Of a DNA stretch of 64,000 nt, positions 50,757-60,589 are shown piece after piece. The stretch covers positions 1 through 64,000 of IMG/VR virus record IMGVR_UViG_3300033148_002693; one strand, given 5' to 3'. The notes below the pieces were generated by a model. That model did not search any database. It was given only the letters and a program-made list of their open reading frames with translations, and was not told the origin of the DNA. The number at the start of each line of letters is the position of its first letter. The stretch's first letter is position 1. This DNA comes from a virus. Made by a program: the position numbers and the translations under genes.

Positions 50757-53700
50757 ATGCTGAGTATCAAGTTCAAGCAAGGTAATGATGAATTTATCGT
50801 TCAAGATTTGACATCTGGAATTGGTTTGCTGGAAAACGGCGTGCGGATAAATGGCAATCGTATATCGCTCAATTTCCAGATGATAAAGAAAAGTTCAACC
50901 GGTCAGTCACCAGACGAACAGGTGTCACGTTTGACACGTCAGATTGATTGGTGGCTGGATAAGGCTAGACTTGCCTCTAAACTAAGACAAGACGCTCCGG
51001 TGGAGTTGTGGTTGAAACAAGGAGCTATACTTGAAGAGGCAACGTTTGGGCGCGATTATATCAAGTGGATAATTGTGGATGGAACAGTTGATCAGGGCAG
51101 GTATCCATCTACTGTTCCAGGTGAGAGATTGTTCACGATCAATTTGACCGTTCAATCGCGAGAGGGACGTGGGTCAGAATACCCTGTTTTGAGGTCTGGT
51201 GGTTCCGCTTGCAGGACTGCCGGCGCCGGTGGCGAGCTGGGTCACATCACGGCCATAGATGATGGTGGATTAGAGATAACAGGTGGGGCGAGGGCTTGGC
51301 AGCAAAACGCTTTGTTTGACAGGAAGGCCGGAACCATCGGGATGTTCTGGGAGCCTTCTTGCGCTCAGTTGGCCTATGGGACTTCTGGTGATCCTGTAGG
51401 CCATCAGGTGATTTATGACATCCGCCAGGATATTGATGGGGGTGATTGGTGGACATCGAAGGAAGCGGAACAGACTTCTTGGCACGACGAGTTGGGGGAT
51501 TTCCCGACCGTCACGGTTTGGGAATGGGATGCTACTAATGTATATGTCAGAGATGCTTCCGACCAATCAATTTATATGCAGTTTACACGGGGAGCGACAA
51601 ACATATTGTCAACCGGTACAAATCCTGTCACTGAGGCGATTCATGTTTTGAACAGACGGGCATACATCATTGAGCACGATTCAGCTGTCAATTTCGCGAG
51701 GTTAATAGTTGTAGATTTTGAAAATGATAGAGCGCGATCTTTTGGTACTTATACAATGGAATATGAGGGTTCGTTGAGTGAACGTAATGGTAGCAAAAAT
51801 TGGGAAATCTTTGATGATTTGGACACTTTCAATTTAGCTGAGCATATGTGGGATGTCAGGGCCGCTTATATTGATGGGAAAGGTCAGGTGGTAGTCGTCG
51901 GAACGGATGTGGGCGTATATATGCTCTTCGAGTCTGTATTCAGTCGTTACCCCGAAAGCGCGACGATTCGTTTCATGCTCACGACTTACACGGATGTCTA
52001 TCACGTTTGGCTCACATCAGAGGGACGGTTGTATTGGAATGCCACGACCGCCGGGGATGTGAACAGCGTCTACATGTTAGAGCGGGCCGCGTTTTATACA
52101 TCTGATCAAACTGACGTTTATACCAAAATATATGATACTATTACCGATCCTGCATTGTTAGGTGTTGCTGCAACCAACATTAATGACATCTTCGTACTTC
52201 CAAAACAAGGATTCTACGAGAAATCGCAAGGATTTAAGACTGGCGATATTTTGATAGGATATGAGGCCGGCGATATTTTGGTGGTTGCCAGTAACCTTGG
52301 CATAACCATCATAGAGCAGAAGTTTGGCAATGAATATGATGGAGCAGTTCAATACATCACAACAGATTACAGCACGGGTCCGATGGTCGGGAATATCTTG
52401 GGTTGGTGGATCGGCGGTGAGGAAAACGCCGCCACTCTCAATGATAGGAGCAGGCAGAATAATGATTTGACTGTGCATGGATTCGGGGGTGGCGGCTCTA
52501 CAATTGCGGCGGATTGGTCGAACATTGAATCTATCAGGGGTAAGGCATTGATATTTGATGGGGCGAATGATTGGTTGAGTTCTGTTGATGCTGATTTCAA
52601 TGTGAATAATCAAACCCTCACATGGGGGGCATTTTTCAAAAAGGATTTGGTGTATACTGAACAGTACATAATCAATAAGGGTTGGACGGCGGGACAACGA
52701 TCATATTATCTCAAAACGACTGATTTAGGTATAATCGAAGCCGCTGTATCAGTGGATGGAACAAATTGGGTCACTGCCACGGGCACTTTGGGTCTTGCTG
52801 CGGCTGGAAATTGGGTATGTGCTATTGCAACATATGATGGCACAAATGTGAAGGTAACGGTATGGGATATGTATGGCAATAGGGATTCTGCCATCAGCGC
52901 GGGCACTGCTGGAAACATCGCGACTTCCACCGATCCATTGATAATTGGAGCAAGGGCCGACACAACGTTGAAATGGGATGGATTGTTGGCAGGCGTGTTC
53001 ATTGCTAAAGAGCTATACACGGATGAAGAGATAGAATGGCAGATGAGAACCGGACTCACGGCAGGTCGGCAAGCATATACCGAACATGTTTTGGGCGGAG
53101 CCTCTAATCAATGTAATTCAGTTTGTATGTCGGAAGATGGGAATCTGTTATTGGTCGCAACCGGGGACGGGAATCCCGGGGTGATAACTTATTGGCGATA
53201 TAGGTGGAATCACAAGGACAGAGCGGATTTGCAGATTGACGCGGGAGTTCATACTTCCGTCGCCGTTTTATCTAATGTGATGGTGGGAAGTACTGTAACG
53301 AATCGAGCTTATGAATCGCCATATCACGATGTTTTTTTGTTTGATTATGGCACGTTTGCCGATGATTATAATGAACAATTCGATAGGAATACTTATCTGA
53401 GAGGCTCTACACAAGTTTATGCTTATTATCGCCAATCAGACGGCAAGATCGTGTTTTTGGTTGGGGATACCACGTTGGTGTCTTCGGCTCTCGCGACTTG
53501 GAATCAAGGGGACATCATACCGTTGACGTTCAGATATGGATTTGATAACGGATTGCAGATATGGCGTAATCGTGTGAGCATCGGATCATCTGCGACATAT
53601 GATGGATTTCACGCATACAGAGATTTGCCCTCGACAGACGATGGCCCGGCATGGTGGTTCGGGATGAATTACGACCGTTCATACCCCGCCGGGAGAATCT

Positions 53701-54812
53701 ACGATTTCAGATATTGGCCCGTCGAATTGACCGACGCCCAGGTGGCAGTCATAGAGAGGGGGCGCGGCGAAGCCCCGTTCGCGTGGACGCAGGCAAAAGA
53801 TTGTAAGGTGTTCAACAGAAGTAATGAACGAGGCAGATCGGAAATTGTGTTCGGGAATATCCCCGGCGATATTCCGGCAGGTTTACGGATGATATATACC
53901 ATTGGAAATGATTATGAATGGTTCATCGGTTTGAGAGGACTTGACGCAACTCATTTTCAAACGTATTACGATGCCGAAGATTATGAGTACATCGAGGCCG
54001 CTCACACCGTCGTAACCGGCGATCCCACGACCATCAGCGGAAACAAGGTTTTGATAACTCCGGCTACGACCGATAATATCCGGCGCGTCGACATCAGGTT
54101 GCAGAGAGACTATATTGAATGGTTGAGGCATTTCGGGCGTTTCAGGTTGTTGGCAAGGGTCTATGAGACGGGGACAACGCCGTGTTGCAAGGTGCAATTT
54201 GCTGTGGGGTATGGTGACGGCAAATATAACTATCAAACAGACCAAGTCGTACTTCCCTGCACGCAAGATTCTAATGAATGGTTATTGATAGACTTTGGTG
54301 AAATTGTGTTGCCACCAACCCCCTTAATGGAATTCCAGAGGCGAACCGGCAGAGATGAGATCGTCGAGAATTTCGGCGATCTCCAGGATACGTGGAGCGT
54401 GTTGATGATGTTCCTGGAGAGGCCGGCGGCCTGCTCGAATGATTACGCAATAGACGGCGTGTGGCTGATACCGTCCGACCTCGCGATAGGATTGGCGTCA
54501 TGGGTTCCGGATTCGGGTGATGATGTGGCCATGATGATTTCGTTCCTTCGCAACAGCGACTTCGGGGCTTTGAAGGTCGGGACCGCAACCGATCAGTCGT
54601 GGGCGTTCAGCACGTTGACCACCCAGAGCGGTGCGAGTTGGGCCGGTGACAGGATTTACGTTCCCACGGGCCAGGATTCCGTCCTGACCATGGTGGGCAG
54701 GGGTTCCGGGCTTAGCGCCTGCCCGGACACATACAAGCAGACCGTTGACAACGCTTCCGATTATTTTAGCATTTTTGCTTGGATCACACCGTATTTTAGG
54801 TATGTGCGATGA
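50757..54812 (+). CDS. Distal tail / baseplate protein with LamG domains
   Basis: 1,351 aa. N-terminal about 150 residues resemble a distal-tail (Dit-like) region of the kind found after tape measures. A LamG/concanavalin-like sandwich lies around 560-760 (KALIFDGANDWLSS ... TLTWGAFFKKD ... GNWVCAIATYDGTNVKV). A second similar one is near 880-990 (PSTDDGPAWWFGMNYDR, DFRYWPVELTDAQV). Binds cell-surface glycans by family inference. GGGGGTAAC before the ATG. Confidence 0.7.
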   Translation: MLSIKFKQGNDEFIVQDLTSGIGLLENGVRINGNRISLNFQMIKKSSTGQSPDEQVSRLTRQIDWWLDKARLASKLRQDAPVELWLKQGAILEEATFGRDYIKWIIVDGTVDQGRYPSTVPGERLFTINLTVQSREGRGSEYPVLRSGGSACRTAGAGGELGHITAIDDGGLEITGGARAWQQNALFDRKAGTIGMFWEPSCAQLAYGTSGDPVGHQVIYDIRQDIDGGDWWTSKEAEQTSWHDELGDFPTVTVWEWDATNVYVRDASDQSIYMQFTRGATNILSTGTNPVTEAIHVLNRRAYIIEHDSAVNFARLIVVDFENDRARSFGTYTMEYEGSLSERNGSKNWEIFDDLDTFNLAEHMWDVRAAYIDGKGQVVVVGTDVGVYMLFESVFSRYPESATIRFMLTTYTDVYHVWLTSEGRLYWNATTAGDVNSVYMLERAAFYTSDQTDVYTKIYDTITDPALLGVAATNINDIFVLPKQGFYEKSQGFKTGDILIGYEAGDILVVASNLGITIIEQKFGNEYDGAVQYITTDYSTGPMVGNILGWWIGGEENAATLNDRSRQNNDLTVHGFGGGGSTIAADWSNIESIRGKALIFDGANDWLSSVDADFNVNNQTLTWGAFFKKDLVYTEQYIINKGWTAGQRSYYLKTTDLGIIEAAVSVDGTNWVTATGTLGLAAAGNWVCAIATYDGTNVKVTVWDMYGNRDSAISAGTAGNIATSTDPLIIGARADTTLKWDGLLAGVFIAKELYTDEEIEWQMRTGLTAGRQAYTEHVLGGASNQCNSVCMSEDGNLLLVATGDGNPGVITYWRYRWNHKDRADLQIDAGVHTSVAVLSNVMVGSTVTNRAYESPYHDVFLFDYGTFADDYNEQFDRNTYLRGSTQVYAYYRQSDGKIVFLVGDTTLVSSALATWNQGDIIPLTFRYGFDNGLQIWRNRVSIGSSATYDGFHAYRDLPSTDDGPAWWFGMNYDRSYPAGRIYDFRYWPVELTDAQVAVIERGRGEAPFAWTQAKDCKVFNRSNERGRSEIVFGNIPGDIPAGLRMIYTIGNDYEWFIGLRGLDATHFQTYYDAEDYEYIEAAHTVVTGDPTTISGNKVLITPATTDNIRRVDIRLQRDYIEWLRHFGRFRLLARVYETGTTPCCKVQFAVGYGDGKYNYQTDQVVLPCTQDSNEWLLIDFGEIVLPPTPLMEFQRRTGRDEIVENFGDLQDTWSVLMMFLERPAACSNDYAIDGVWLIPSDLAIGLASWVPDSGDDVAMMISFLRNSDFGALKVGTATDQSWAFSTLTTQSGASWAGDRIYVPTGQDSVLTMVGRGSGLSACPDTYKQTVDNASDYFSIFAWITPYFRYVR

Positions 54813-56641
54813 TGAATGTGATGATTCTGAGACATACGGATATGGGCAACGATAGGTACGTTGCCAAGCCGTTGATCACGCTGTTTGACTCTAGGATAAC
54901 AGGGTTGGGGGTTAAGCACGGCATCCAGAACTGGATTGGCGGTGACCAGGAGCTGTCATTCACCATAGAGGATTTTCTCTCCGTTAACGAGCTAACGTTC
55001 GGGAAGGGCGATCTGGCGTTCGTGTATGCTGATGGATCAGACAATCCGATCTGGGCCGGCCGCGTGGCCGAAACGTCGCGCGTGTGGAAGGAAGGGCGCT
55101 TCAGCAGCGTCAACGTCGTCGCCAGGGGGTTCTGGGTGACGCTCATGGAGCATCTGCTCGACGAGGCGGTCAATAACCCGAACACGCAACCCAATGTGAC
55201 GGAGCCAATAGCTTACGCCGTCAGGGAGCTCGGAATATCGGGCCAGATAGCGATGGACCTGTCGGATATACAGTACTTCACGACGGACTTGGGCAACAAT
55301 GCGTTCACGTTCGCTCAATACAGCAAGTATCTGGGAGACATCGTGAAGCATTTCGTTCAGTTCGGCTCTGACGACGCCCCGCCGAAGCCGGCGATGTTCT
55401 TGGTGTCGGGATGGACGAACGGAAGGATGGGGATCAGGGTGGACAGCGATTACGACGTGTCTTTGCTTCCCCCTTGGCAGGGCGTGAGCGTGGGCGGCGG
55501 CGGGTCTTACGACATCGACGTGGCCGCGAGTTTCATGCGTCATGATTATAACGCCGCCGTCACCGAGGCGGCCATGTCGTACGACAAAACGATGATAGAG
55601 AAAGACGATTATGAACGTGATGTTAGGATACGATATGTCACTAAAGCTAAGAGAGCAACGTCAGGAGCAAACGCTTGGGCTGGGTTTTTCGGATTGTGGT
55701 CGGGGAACGCTGCTCCGTCAGTGACCACCTCTGGCGGATTCTATGCCAACCTGATAATGCAGGTGGTTCAGGACAACGCAGACGACATAAGGATCATGTA
55801 TAATGACGATGGGTTGAACTGGTTTACCTGGAACCATGCAGCATTGGCATGGCAGGCCGGAAGCGGTCAGGTGGCACACACCGGGTCGGCAAACACATTT
55901 TACCAGGTAGTATACGAGCATGACGATACAGGTTGGTGGGTAGAAATTTGGGATGCTGCGGGAACAACCAGACACACCAGGACCGACAAAGTTTTGTGGA
56001 CTGTTTGGACAACGAAAGATATTGGTCAATTGTGGGCGTGGTGGGGGTGTCCCTACACGGATATCTGGGATTCGATAATGACGGTAGATTTCATCAAGGG
56101 ATGGCGCTGGACATCAGGCGCAATCCCCAAGCTGAAAGAAATCGATACGTCCGACTGGGAATGGGAAATCAATGTCTCCAATCTCGACAGCTACAAGCTG
56201 ATGAATCCGGACGAGTCTATGGCGAATCGGGTCGTCGCATCGTACGGTGATCCAGTGGCGTACACCGCGATGGCCTCGGACACGGACAGCGTCGATGAGT
56301 TCGGGCAGAGGGATTTATTGGTCGAGGCCGGGGACGAGGCCACGGGCACCGCCGCCCTGAGATTGAGGGACTTAAAACTAGATTCGTCGAAAGACGAGGT
56401 GTGGCGTGGGGCATCCATCAAGTTGAAGGGTAAGGTGCGGCGTAAGGGCGGCACGATGGTCCCGGTCTACAATGTGAAGATCGGTGACAGGATGAAGGTT
56501 CTGAACGTTCTGTTCCCCGATGGGTTGGTTTTCGTGGTGGGAAGCACGGTGTATAATCACGAGGATGAAACATTGTCGATAACACCCTTGGACATGCCGG
56601 ACAGCGTGGAGTTGTGGATCACTCAATTGGCAAAGGAGTAA
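54809..56641 (+). CDS. Baseplate hub / tail-tip protein with receptor-binding region
   Basis: 610 aa, overlaps the previous stop by 4 bases. The N-terminal half (about 1-260) has the tail-tip hub feel (ITGLGVKHGIQNWIGGDQELSFTIEDF) and the C-terminal half (about 480-610) a hub-like beta region (GDRMKVLNVLFPDGLVF). The middle (about 290-430) is a lectin-like beta sandwich. No peptidase motif is visible. Last gene of the tail block. Confidence 0.6.
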   Translation: MMNVMILRHTDMGNDRYVAKPLITLFDSRITGLGVKHGIQNWIGGDQELSFTIEDFLSVNELTFGKGDLAFVYADGSDNPIWAGRVAETSRVWKEGRFSSVNVVARGFWVTLMEHLLDEAVNNPNTQPNVTEPIAYAVRELGISGQIAMDLSDIQYFTTDLGNNAFTFAQYSKYLGDIVKHFVQFGSDDAPPKPAMFLVSGWTNGRMGIRVDSDYDVSLLPPWQGVSVGGGGSYDIDVAASFMRHDYNAAVTEAAMSYDKTMIEKDDYERDVRIRYVTKAKRATSGANAWAGFFGLWSGNAAPSVTTSGGFYANLIMQVVQDNADDIRIMYNDDGLNWFTWNHAALAWQAGSGQVAHTGSANTFYQVVYEHDDTGWWVEIWDAAGTTRHTRTDKVLWTVWTTKDIGQLWAWWGCPYTDIWDSIMTVDFIKGWRWTSGAIPKLKEIDTSDWEWEINVSNLDSYKLMNPDESMANRVVASYGDPVAYTAMASDTDSVDEFGQRDLLVEAGDEATGTAALRLRDLKLDSSKDEVWRGASIKLKGKVRRKGGTMVPVYNVKIGDRMKVLNVLFPDGLVFVVGSTVYNHEDETLSITPLDMPDSVELWITQLAKE

Positions 56642-56705
56642 CAAAACGTAATTCTCGGCATTATTGATGACGATGTTTTTTCTTGTGCACAGTACTCCAA
56701 GACCG

Positions 56706-56798
56706 GTTTTACGGTAAAACTGATTTTGCACATGGTGTGCATAAAACGATATGCACACATGCTATAAGATAGTTCTATGAGCAAAAGTTTGCTCATAG
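56706..56798. promoter_or_regulatory. Cluster of palindromes before the lipoprotein gene
   Basis: Three inverted repeats: GTTTTAC-G-GTAAAAC (56706-56720), GTGTGCAT-8-ATGCACAC (56735-56758, also GCACA/TGTGC at 56728-56740), and CTATGAGCAAA-AG-TTTGCTCATAG (56775-56798). A possible -10 TATAAG (56763-56768) lies between the last two, without a matching -35. This looks like an operator region for activation or repression plus an mRNA leader hairpin. The gap 56642-56826 has no ORF. Confidence 0.6.
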
Positions 56799-56826
56799 GA
56801 AGATTCATAGAGTTCGGGGAGAGACA

Positions 56827-58683
56827 ATGAGCAAGTGCGTGAAGATATTATTGGTCATCGGCTTGCTGGTGGCCTGTACGAATTATGTTATCAATGAGGG
56901 AGCTACAATTGATGAGTTTCGCGTACCCCTGCGCGGATTGGGGTATTTCCACGGTGAGGCAATTGACCTAGTCCCGCTTAACGACCCCAATCTATCCCTG
57001 ATTCAAGTAGAGTTCACGTGGGGACAGCTTGATGATGGTAATAGAGGGGTACGTAGGAACGTTCTTGATCCTATCATATCCCAGATAACTGCTGCCGGCA
57101 AAGGGTACGTTCTGCGTATACCGGTCTATCAAAACAGAAGTAAAGCCAATCCTGGGCTTCCATCAAGCTTGTTGGGGATGACATGGAAGCATCCGGATGG
57201 GTGGCTGATACCACGATATGATAATCCGTTACTGTTGATCGAATATTCCAAATTCTTGGACAATCTCGCAAGAGAATACAGCTCTGATCCATACTTGGCC
57301 GGCATACAGATTCCTGTCGGGTTGTACGGAGAGACACACCCCGACAGAAATGATGCTGAGTGCGCTTGTTCTGTATGGTTGTACAGTGCCGATCCAAACA
57401 CGGGTGAGCGTCACAGGTTAGAACCATGTGAATGGTTTGTTTGGACATTTGGTGTCATGGAAGCATACAGGGAAGCCTTCCCAGACGCTCCGTTGGTGCT
57501 GATGAACGCTACGCAGTATGGGTATCCCTGCATCATTCCAGAACCGCCATACGACCGTAGAAATGAGCGGGTAGAATTCCAGGACAAGGCGATTGAGCTT
57601 GGCATCGGGTTCCAAAATAACTCCCTTGATGAATGGGATGCCAACTGGCTCACGTGTGAGGTTACTGGCACGCATGGCACTTACACTATAGATGGTTCCG
57701 TTCAAGCGATCATCGACAATCCACAACTGATAAGTGGGTTTGAGCGTGGAAGCTGGCTCAGACCGTTCGATAAGTTTTTCAGGGCGGGTGATTACCAGAC
57801 CTGGTGGAGCTACCTCAATGCTCTTGACAAAGGGGTAGACTTCATCTTCCCTCCACAATGGGCGGGAGAGGTGACTGGTGGTGCATATCCTGCTGGTGTG
57901 TTTGCCTATCCAGATGACTTGCCGTATGCTGAAGAACTTGCCTGGATGAATAGATTCACCAGCGAACATCTATCAAACCCACAAACGGCTTGGATCGCCA
58001 TGTTTTCTGCCCCTGCTCCTGGGGAATATTCCTGGGGGACTGTAGACAACTATTGGTACTGTACGGCTGTTCACAATAACTACAAACAGCTTTTGGATTC
58101 GGATGAGAAGCTGGTCCCCGTGTATCGTATCGGGCCTGTAGTTGCACCATTCTATGAGGGCAAGTATGCGAGGCGTACAGATCAAATCAACGGTATTAAC
58201 TCTGTAACATTGATAACAGATGAAGACTTTGCTCCAGGCGTTATAGGATGGGAGGTAGAGCTATGGTTCCTGGACAACGGAACGGACGAAATAGGTTTGG
58301 ATTACGACGGGGGAAGTTACAGGATCAGAAAGTTGGGAAGCGGGGAATGGGTACACAAGCGTGTCGCTCTAGGAAGGGCGGAGCTAGGTGGAGGCGGCGC
58401 GCTCACTATCAATTCCCTAAACGACGGGCCTGATGAGGTATTCAGTTTCGTAGAACTGATTCCTGCGCCAGGGAGTACGCCAACAGCTACGCCAACAGTT
58501 GCGCCGACCGCTACGGGTACACCTACGGGTACATTCACAAGTACACCTACATTTACGAGTACACCTACAAGCACGCCGACGCCTGAGGGCAGTTGGTTCC
58601 CGTTGAGGTTTTGTGCAATGAAGGGGGTAGGGTATTTCGGGATAGCGGTTCAATGGGAGGGGCCAGGTCCTTGCGGAGATTGA
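56827..58683 (+). CDS. Lipoprotein with glycoside-hydrolase-like barrel
   Basis: 618 aa. Signal peptide with lipobox LLVAC (residue 17), so it is predicted to sit in the host membrane. Residues about 35-410 look like a TIM-barrel hydrolase (YVLRIPVYQNRSK, LAGIQIPVGLYGETHPD, FQNNSLDEWDAN). About 410-545 is a carbohydrate-binding-like sandwich (SVTLITDEDFAPGVIGWEVE). A 35-residue Thr/Pro linker precedes a short C-terminal domain. Not a typical virion protein; superinfection exclusion or surface glycan breakdown are candidates. Confidence 0.65.
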   Translation: MSKCVKILLVIGLLVACTNYVINEGATIDEFRVPLRGLGYFHGEAIDLVPLNDPNLSLIQVEFTWGQLDDGNRGVRRNVLDPIISQITAAGKGYVLRIPVYQNRSKANPGLPSSLLGMTWKHPDGWLIPRYDNPLLLIEYSKFLDNLAREYSSDPYLAGIQIPVGLYGETHPDRNDAECACSVWLYSADPNTGERHRLEPCEWFVWTFGVMEAYREAFPDAPLVLMNATQYGYPCIIPEPPYDRRNERVEFQDKAIELGIGFQNNSLDEWDANWLTCEVTGTHGTYTIDGSVQAIIDNPQLISGFERGSWLRPFDKFFRAGDYQTWWSYLNALDKGVDFIFPPQWAGEVTGGAYPAGVFAYPDDLPYAEELAWMNRFTSEHLSNPQTAWIAMFSAPAPGEYSWGTVDNYWYCTAVHNNYKQLLDSDEKLVPVYRIGPVVAPFYEGKYARRTDQINGINSVTLITDEDFAPGVIGWEVELWFLDNGTDEIGLDYDGGSYRIRKLGSGEWVHKRVALGRAELGGGGALTINSLNDGPDEVFSFVELIPAPGSTPTATPTVAPTATGTPTGTFTSTPTFTSTPTSTPTPEGSWFPLRFCAMKGVGYFGIAVQWEGPGPCGD

Positions 58684-58684
58684 A

Positions 58685-58978
58685 ATGGAAGCGATTGTTG
58701 AGAGTATTTGGATTCAGCTAGGTGCAGTTGGGTTGTTTTCGGTAGTGATGGCGGCTATAGCGTGGGCATTATGGCGTTCATTATGTGAATGTCAGAAAGC
58801 CAGAACAGATGATGATTCGGAGCGTGTTCGTATGTGTACAGATGCAATGCAGGAGATGGCGCTTGCACTCAGGGAAGTAAATGAGACGATGCGCGCTGGA
58901 TTCGAGAGCATGAATCATACGCTGGATTTGAAGGGTCAGCTTGATGGTTTGAGAGAGGAAATTCGTAGGAAGGGGTAG
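58685..58978 (+). CDS. Single-TM protein with coiled coil, possible holin-like (97 aa)
   Basis: One transmembrane helix (about 10-29) followed by a charged helix (DDDSERVRMCTDAMQEMALALREVNETMRAG). Starts 2 bases after the lipoprotein gene. Fits a lysis-region accessory or anti-holin. No certain family. Confidence 0.5.
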   Translation: MEAIVESIWIQLGAVGLFSVVMAAIAWALWRSLCECQKARTDDDSERVRMCTDAMQEMALALREVNETMRAGFESMNHTLDLKGQLDGLREEIRRKG

Positions 58979-58980
58979 TC

Positions 58981-59160
58981 ATGTTTGGATGGTTGATAAA
59001 GCGTAAAGCCAACAAACCAAATGGGGTGTTAGAGAAGTCTGATGAATACTTCGACCAATTGGGCGAAATCATCAGAGAGACCAGGATACTTCGTGGCGTA
59101 TTTGCTGACATTCAAAAACGTGTGGAGATCATAGATGCCGAACTGAATGGGAAATCTTGA
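58981..59160 (+). CDS. Hypothetical coiled-coil protein (59 aa)
   Basis: MFGWLIKRKANKPNG then a long amphipathic helix (EYFDQLGEIIRETRIL). Its stop overlaps the -35 of the next promoter. Possibly a lysis-region accessory; function unknown. Confidence 0.5.
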   Translation: MFGWLIKRKANKPNGVLEKSDEYFDQLGEIIRETRILRGVFADIQKRVEIIDAELNGKS

Positions 59161-59185
59161 CCCCTGTTAGGTTTTCTGCTATAGT
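59157..59185 (+). promoter_or_regulatory. Promoter
   Basis: TTGACC (59157-59162), a 17-base spacer and TATAGT (59180-59185). Predicted start about 59192, in front of the HTH gene at 59254. The box overlaps the stop of the upstream gene. Confidence 0.65.
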
Positions 59186-59253
59186 TATCCCTAGATTGAC
59201 GGGTAATATGACTATCTTTGCCGCCAACAGGCTTTAAGAAAGGAAATGGGGCA

Positions 59254-59526
59254 ATGGTTCAAAGTATTCATGAGACGCTCCTGGGGCTGCACAGCGATTT
59301 TAGGACGTGGAGAGCGGTTGCAAAGGAGTTGGGAGCATACAGCGGAGCGTATTGGAGTAGTGTAGCGTCTGGCAAAATCAATCCTACCGTGACAGCAATT
59401 GATGTTGTGAGAAGTTACCAGGGGCTGCCCTCATTGAAAACGCCCAGACGCATCAGTAGTATGAAGACAAGGGTTTTAGCCAAGATGATCAGAGACAGGG
59501 TTGAGATATGTTTGACATCCCGATAG
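59254..59526 (+). CDS. HTH-type DNA-binding protein (90 aa)
   Basis: TWRAVAKELGAYSGAYWSSVASGKINPTVTAIDVV follows the helix-turn-helix layout of small phage repressors. ATG 59254 with AAGGA about 9 bases before; TTG 59218 is an alternative. Probably regulates the nearby promoter or the lysis genes. Confidence 0.65.
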   Translation: MVQSIHETLLGLHSDFRTWRAVAKELGAYSGAYWSSVASGKINPTVTAIDVVRSYQGLPSLKTPRRISSMKTRVLAKMIRDRVEICLTSR

Positions 59527-59603
59527 GTGCGTGGTTGATTCCAGCTATCATTGGTGGTATGTTTGCGCTGATAGTTTGGAGTGGAATGCGAAGAAGGCCA
59601 TGA
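59508..59603 (+). CDS. Single-pass membrane peptide (31 aa)
   Basis: Overlaps the HTH gene by 19 bases and the next start by 4 (ATGA). One helix (about 6-25), ending RRRP. Coupled tiny membrane gene, function unknown. Confidence 0.5.
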   Translation: MFDIPIGAWLIPAIIGGMFALIVWSGMRRRP

Positions 59604-60175
59604 AGCGATATGATTCAGTAGTGGAAAGACGAATACCGACAAGAGAACCCTCATTACAGTCAGATGTGGGGGTTCCGATTCTGTCTGCCGTGTTTGTGGG
59701 TATCATCGGAGGGGCATTCCTGGGGGCGGTCGTTTGGATGCTGTTCGATGTGTGGGTTTGGAAGTTGGTAGTTGTTGCGGGCCTGGGGGCTTGTCTGATT
59801 GTTTACTTCTGGCGGGCGAACATGGCTGAGGAATCTACCTGGGCAGATGAATCCATAGAGACGCCTCGACCAGAGTTACCAGAGTTACCCAAACCGCCAT
59901 CTATGCCGGTTCTACTGAATTCGTATCAGGGAAGGGAAAGACTGGCCGCTGACACGAAAAGGGTCAACAAGGTTGAGTTTGAGTGGTTCATTTCGGAATG
60001 TGAAAACGACACGAGCATGAGAAGGTTCGAGAAGGAAATCAGTAGAGACCAGTATCGAAGATATCGTCAATCGTTGATGACTCAGGGCTGGGCACGATGG
60101 AAGAATCCGCAAATTCCAAGATTGGGATGGGAATTAACGGCTTCGGCCAGGGAGATCATTTCACACTTGAAATAG
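59600..60175 (+). CDS. Membrane protein with cytoplasmic C-terminal domain (191 aa)
   Basis: Two adjacent helices (about 25-48 and 53-72), a proline-rich linker (ETPRPELPELPKPPSMP), then a basic soluble domain of about 85 residues (DRYRRYRQSLM-like). ATG 59600 overlaps the previous stop. Family unclear; possible signal transduction or lysis role. Confidence 0.6.
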   Translation: MKRYDSVVERRIPTREPSLQSDVGVPILSAVFVGIIGGAFLGAVVWMLFDVWVWKLVVVAGLGACLIVYFWRANMAEESTWADESIETPRPELPELPKPPSMPVLLNSYQGRERLAADTKRVNKVEFEWFISECENDTSMRRFEKEISRDQYRRYRQSLMTQGWARWKNPQIPRLGWELTASAREIISHLK

Positions 60176-60189
60176 TGCGTTGCGGTGTG

Positions 60190-60228
60190 GTGCGGTGCGT
60201 TACGCACGTGTTTTTGGGGAGACCGCAC
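60190..60228 (+). promoter_or_regulatory. Nested inverted repeats between lysis-region genes
   Basis: GTGCGT-T-ACGCAC (60195-60207) followed by GTGTTTTT, and GTGCGGT...ACCGCAC (60190-60196 with 60222-60228). Either a weak terminator or an operator. The segment 60176-60259 has no gene. Confidence 0.4.
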
Positions 60229-60259
60229 AAACAGAGTAGGGTAGAAAGGGGTGATTCGG

Positions 60260-60571
60260 ATGACGTTGGAACAATTGCTTTTACTGGTTGTCGATGGGGG
60301 AGCAGGTCTGTTCATCTACAGCCGACTTGAGAAGGCTGAGTGGTATCAGTCTATCGAGGAGTCAGATTACAAGCGATGGATAGCAGCAGGTCTCACAGCT
60401 TTGTTTGCCATCCTTGCTTGGGGGGTTGGGGTGGCTCTCGAAGTCTTCGAACTGCCAACGGGTGACTGGCGAACATGGGTTATTAAGTTGGCGGAGATTG
60501 GCATTGGAGCTTTCGTTGCTTTTGGATCCGCTACATTGGGTCACACGAAGGTGTTGAAGAAGCGAAGATAA
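60260..60571 (+). CDS. Probable holin (103 aa)
   Basis: Three predicted helices: about 5-18, 38-60 (AAGLTALFAILAWGVGVALEVF) and 74-92 (LAEIGIGAFVAFGSATLGHTK), and a basic C-terminal tail (LKKRR), the usual holin build. ATG 60260 follows AGGGGTGATTCGG. A strong terminator follows. No endolysin is visible next to it. Confidence 0.5.
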   Translation: MTLEQLLLLVVDGGAGLFIYSRLEKAEWYQSIEESDYKRWIAAGLTALFAILAWGVGVALEVFELPTGDWRTWVIKLAEIGIGAFVAFGSATLGHTKVLKKRR

Positions 60572-60589
60572 TCCCCACCTCTCACAAAG

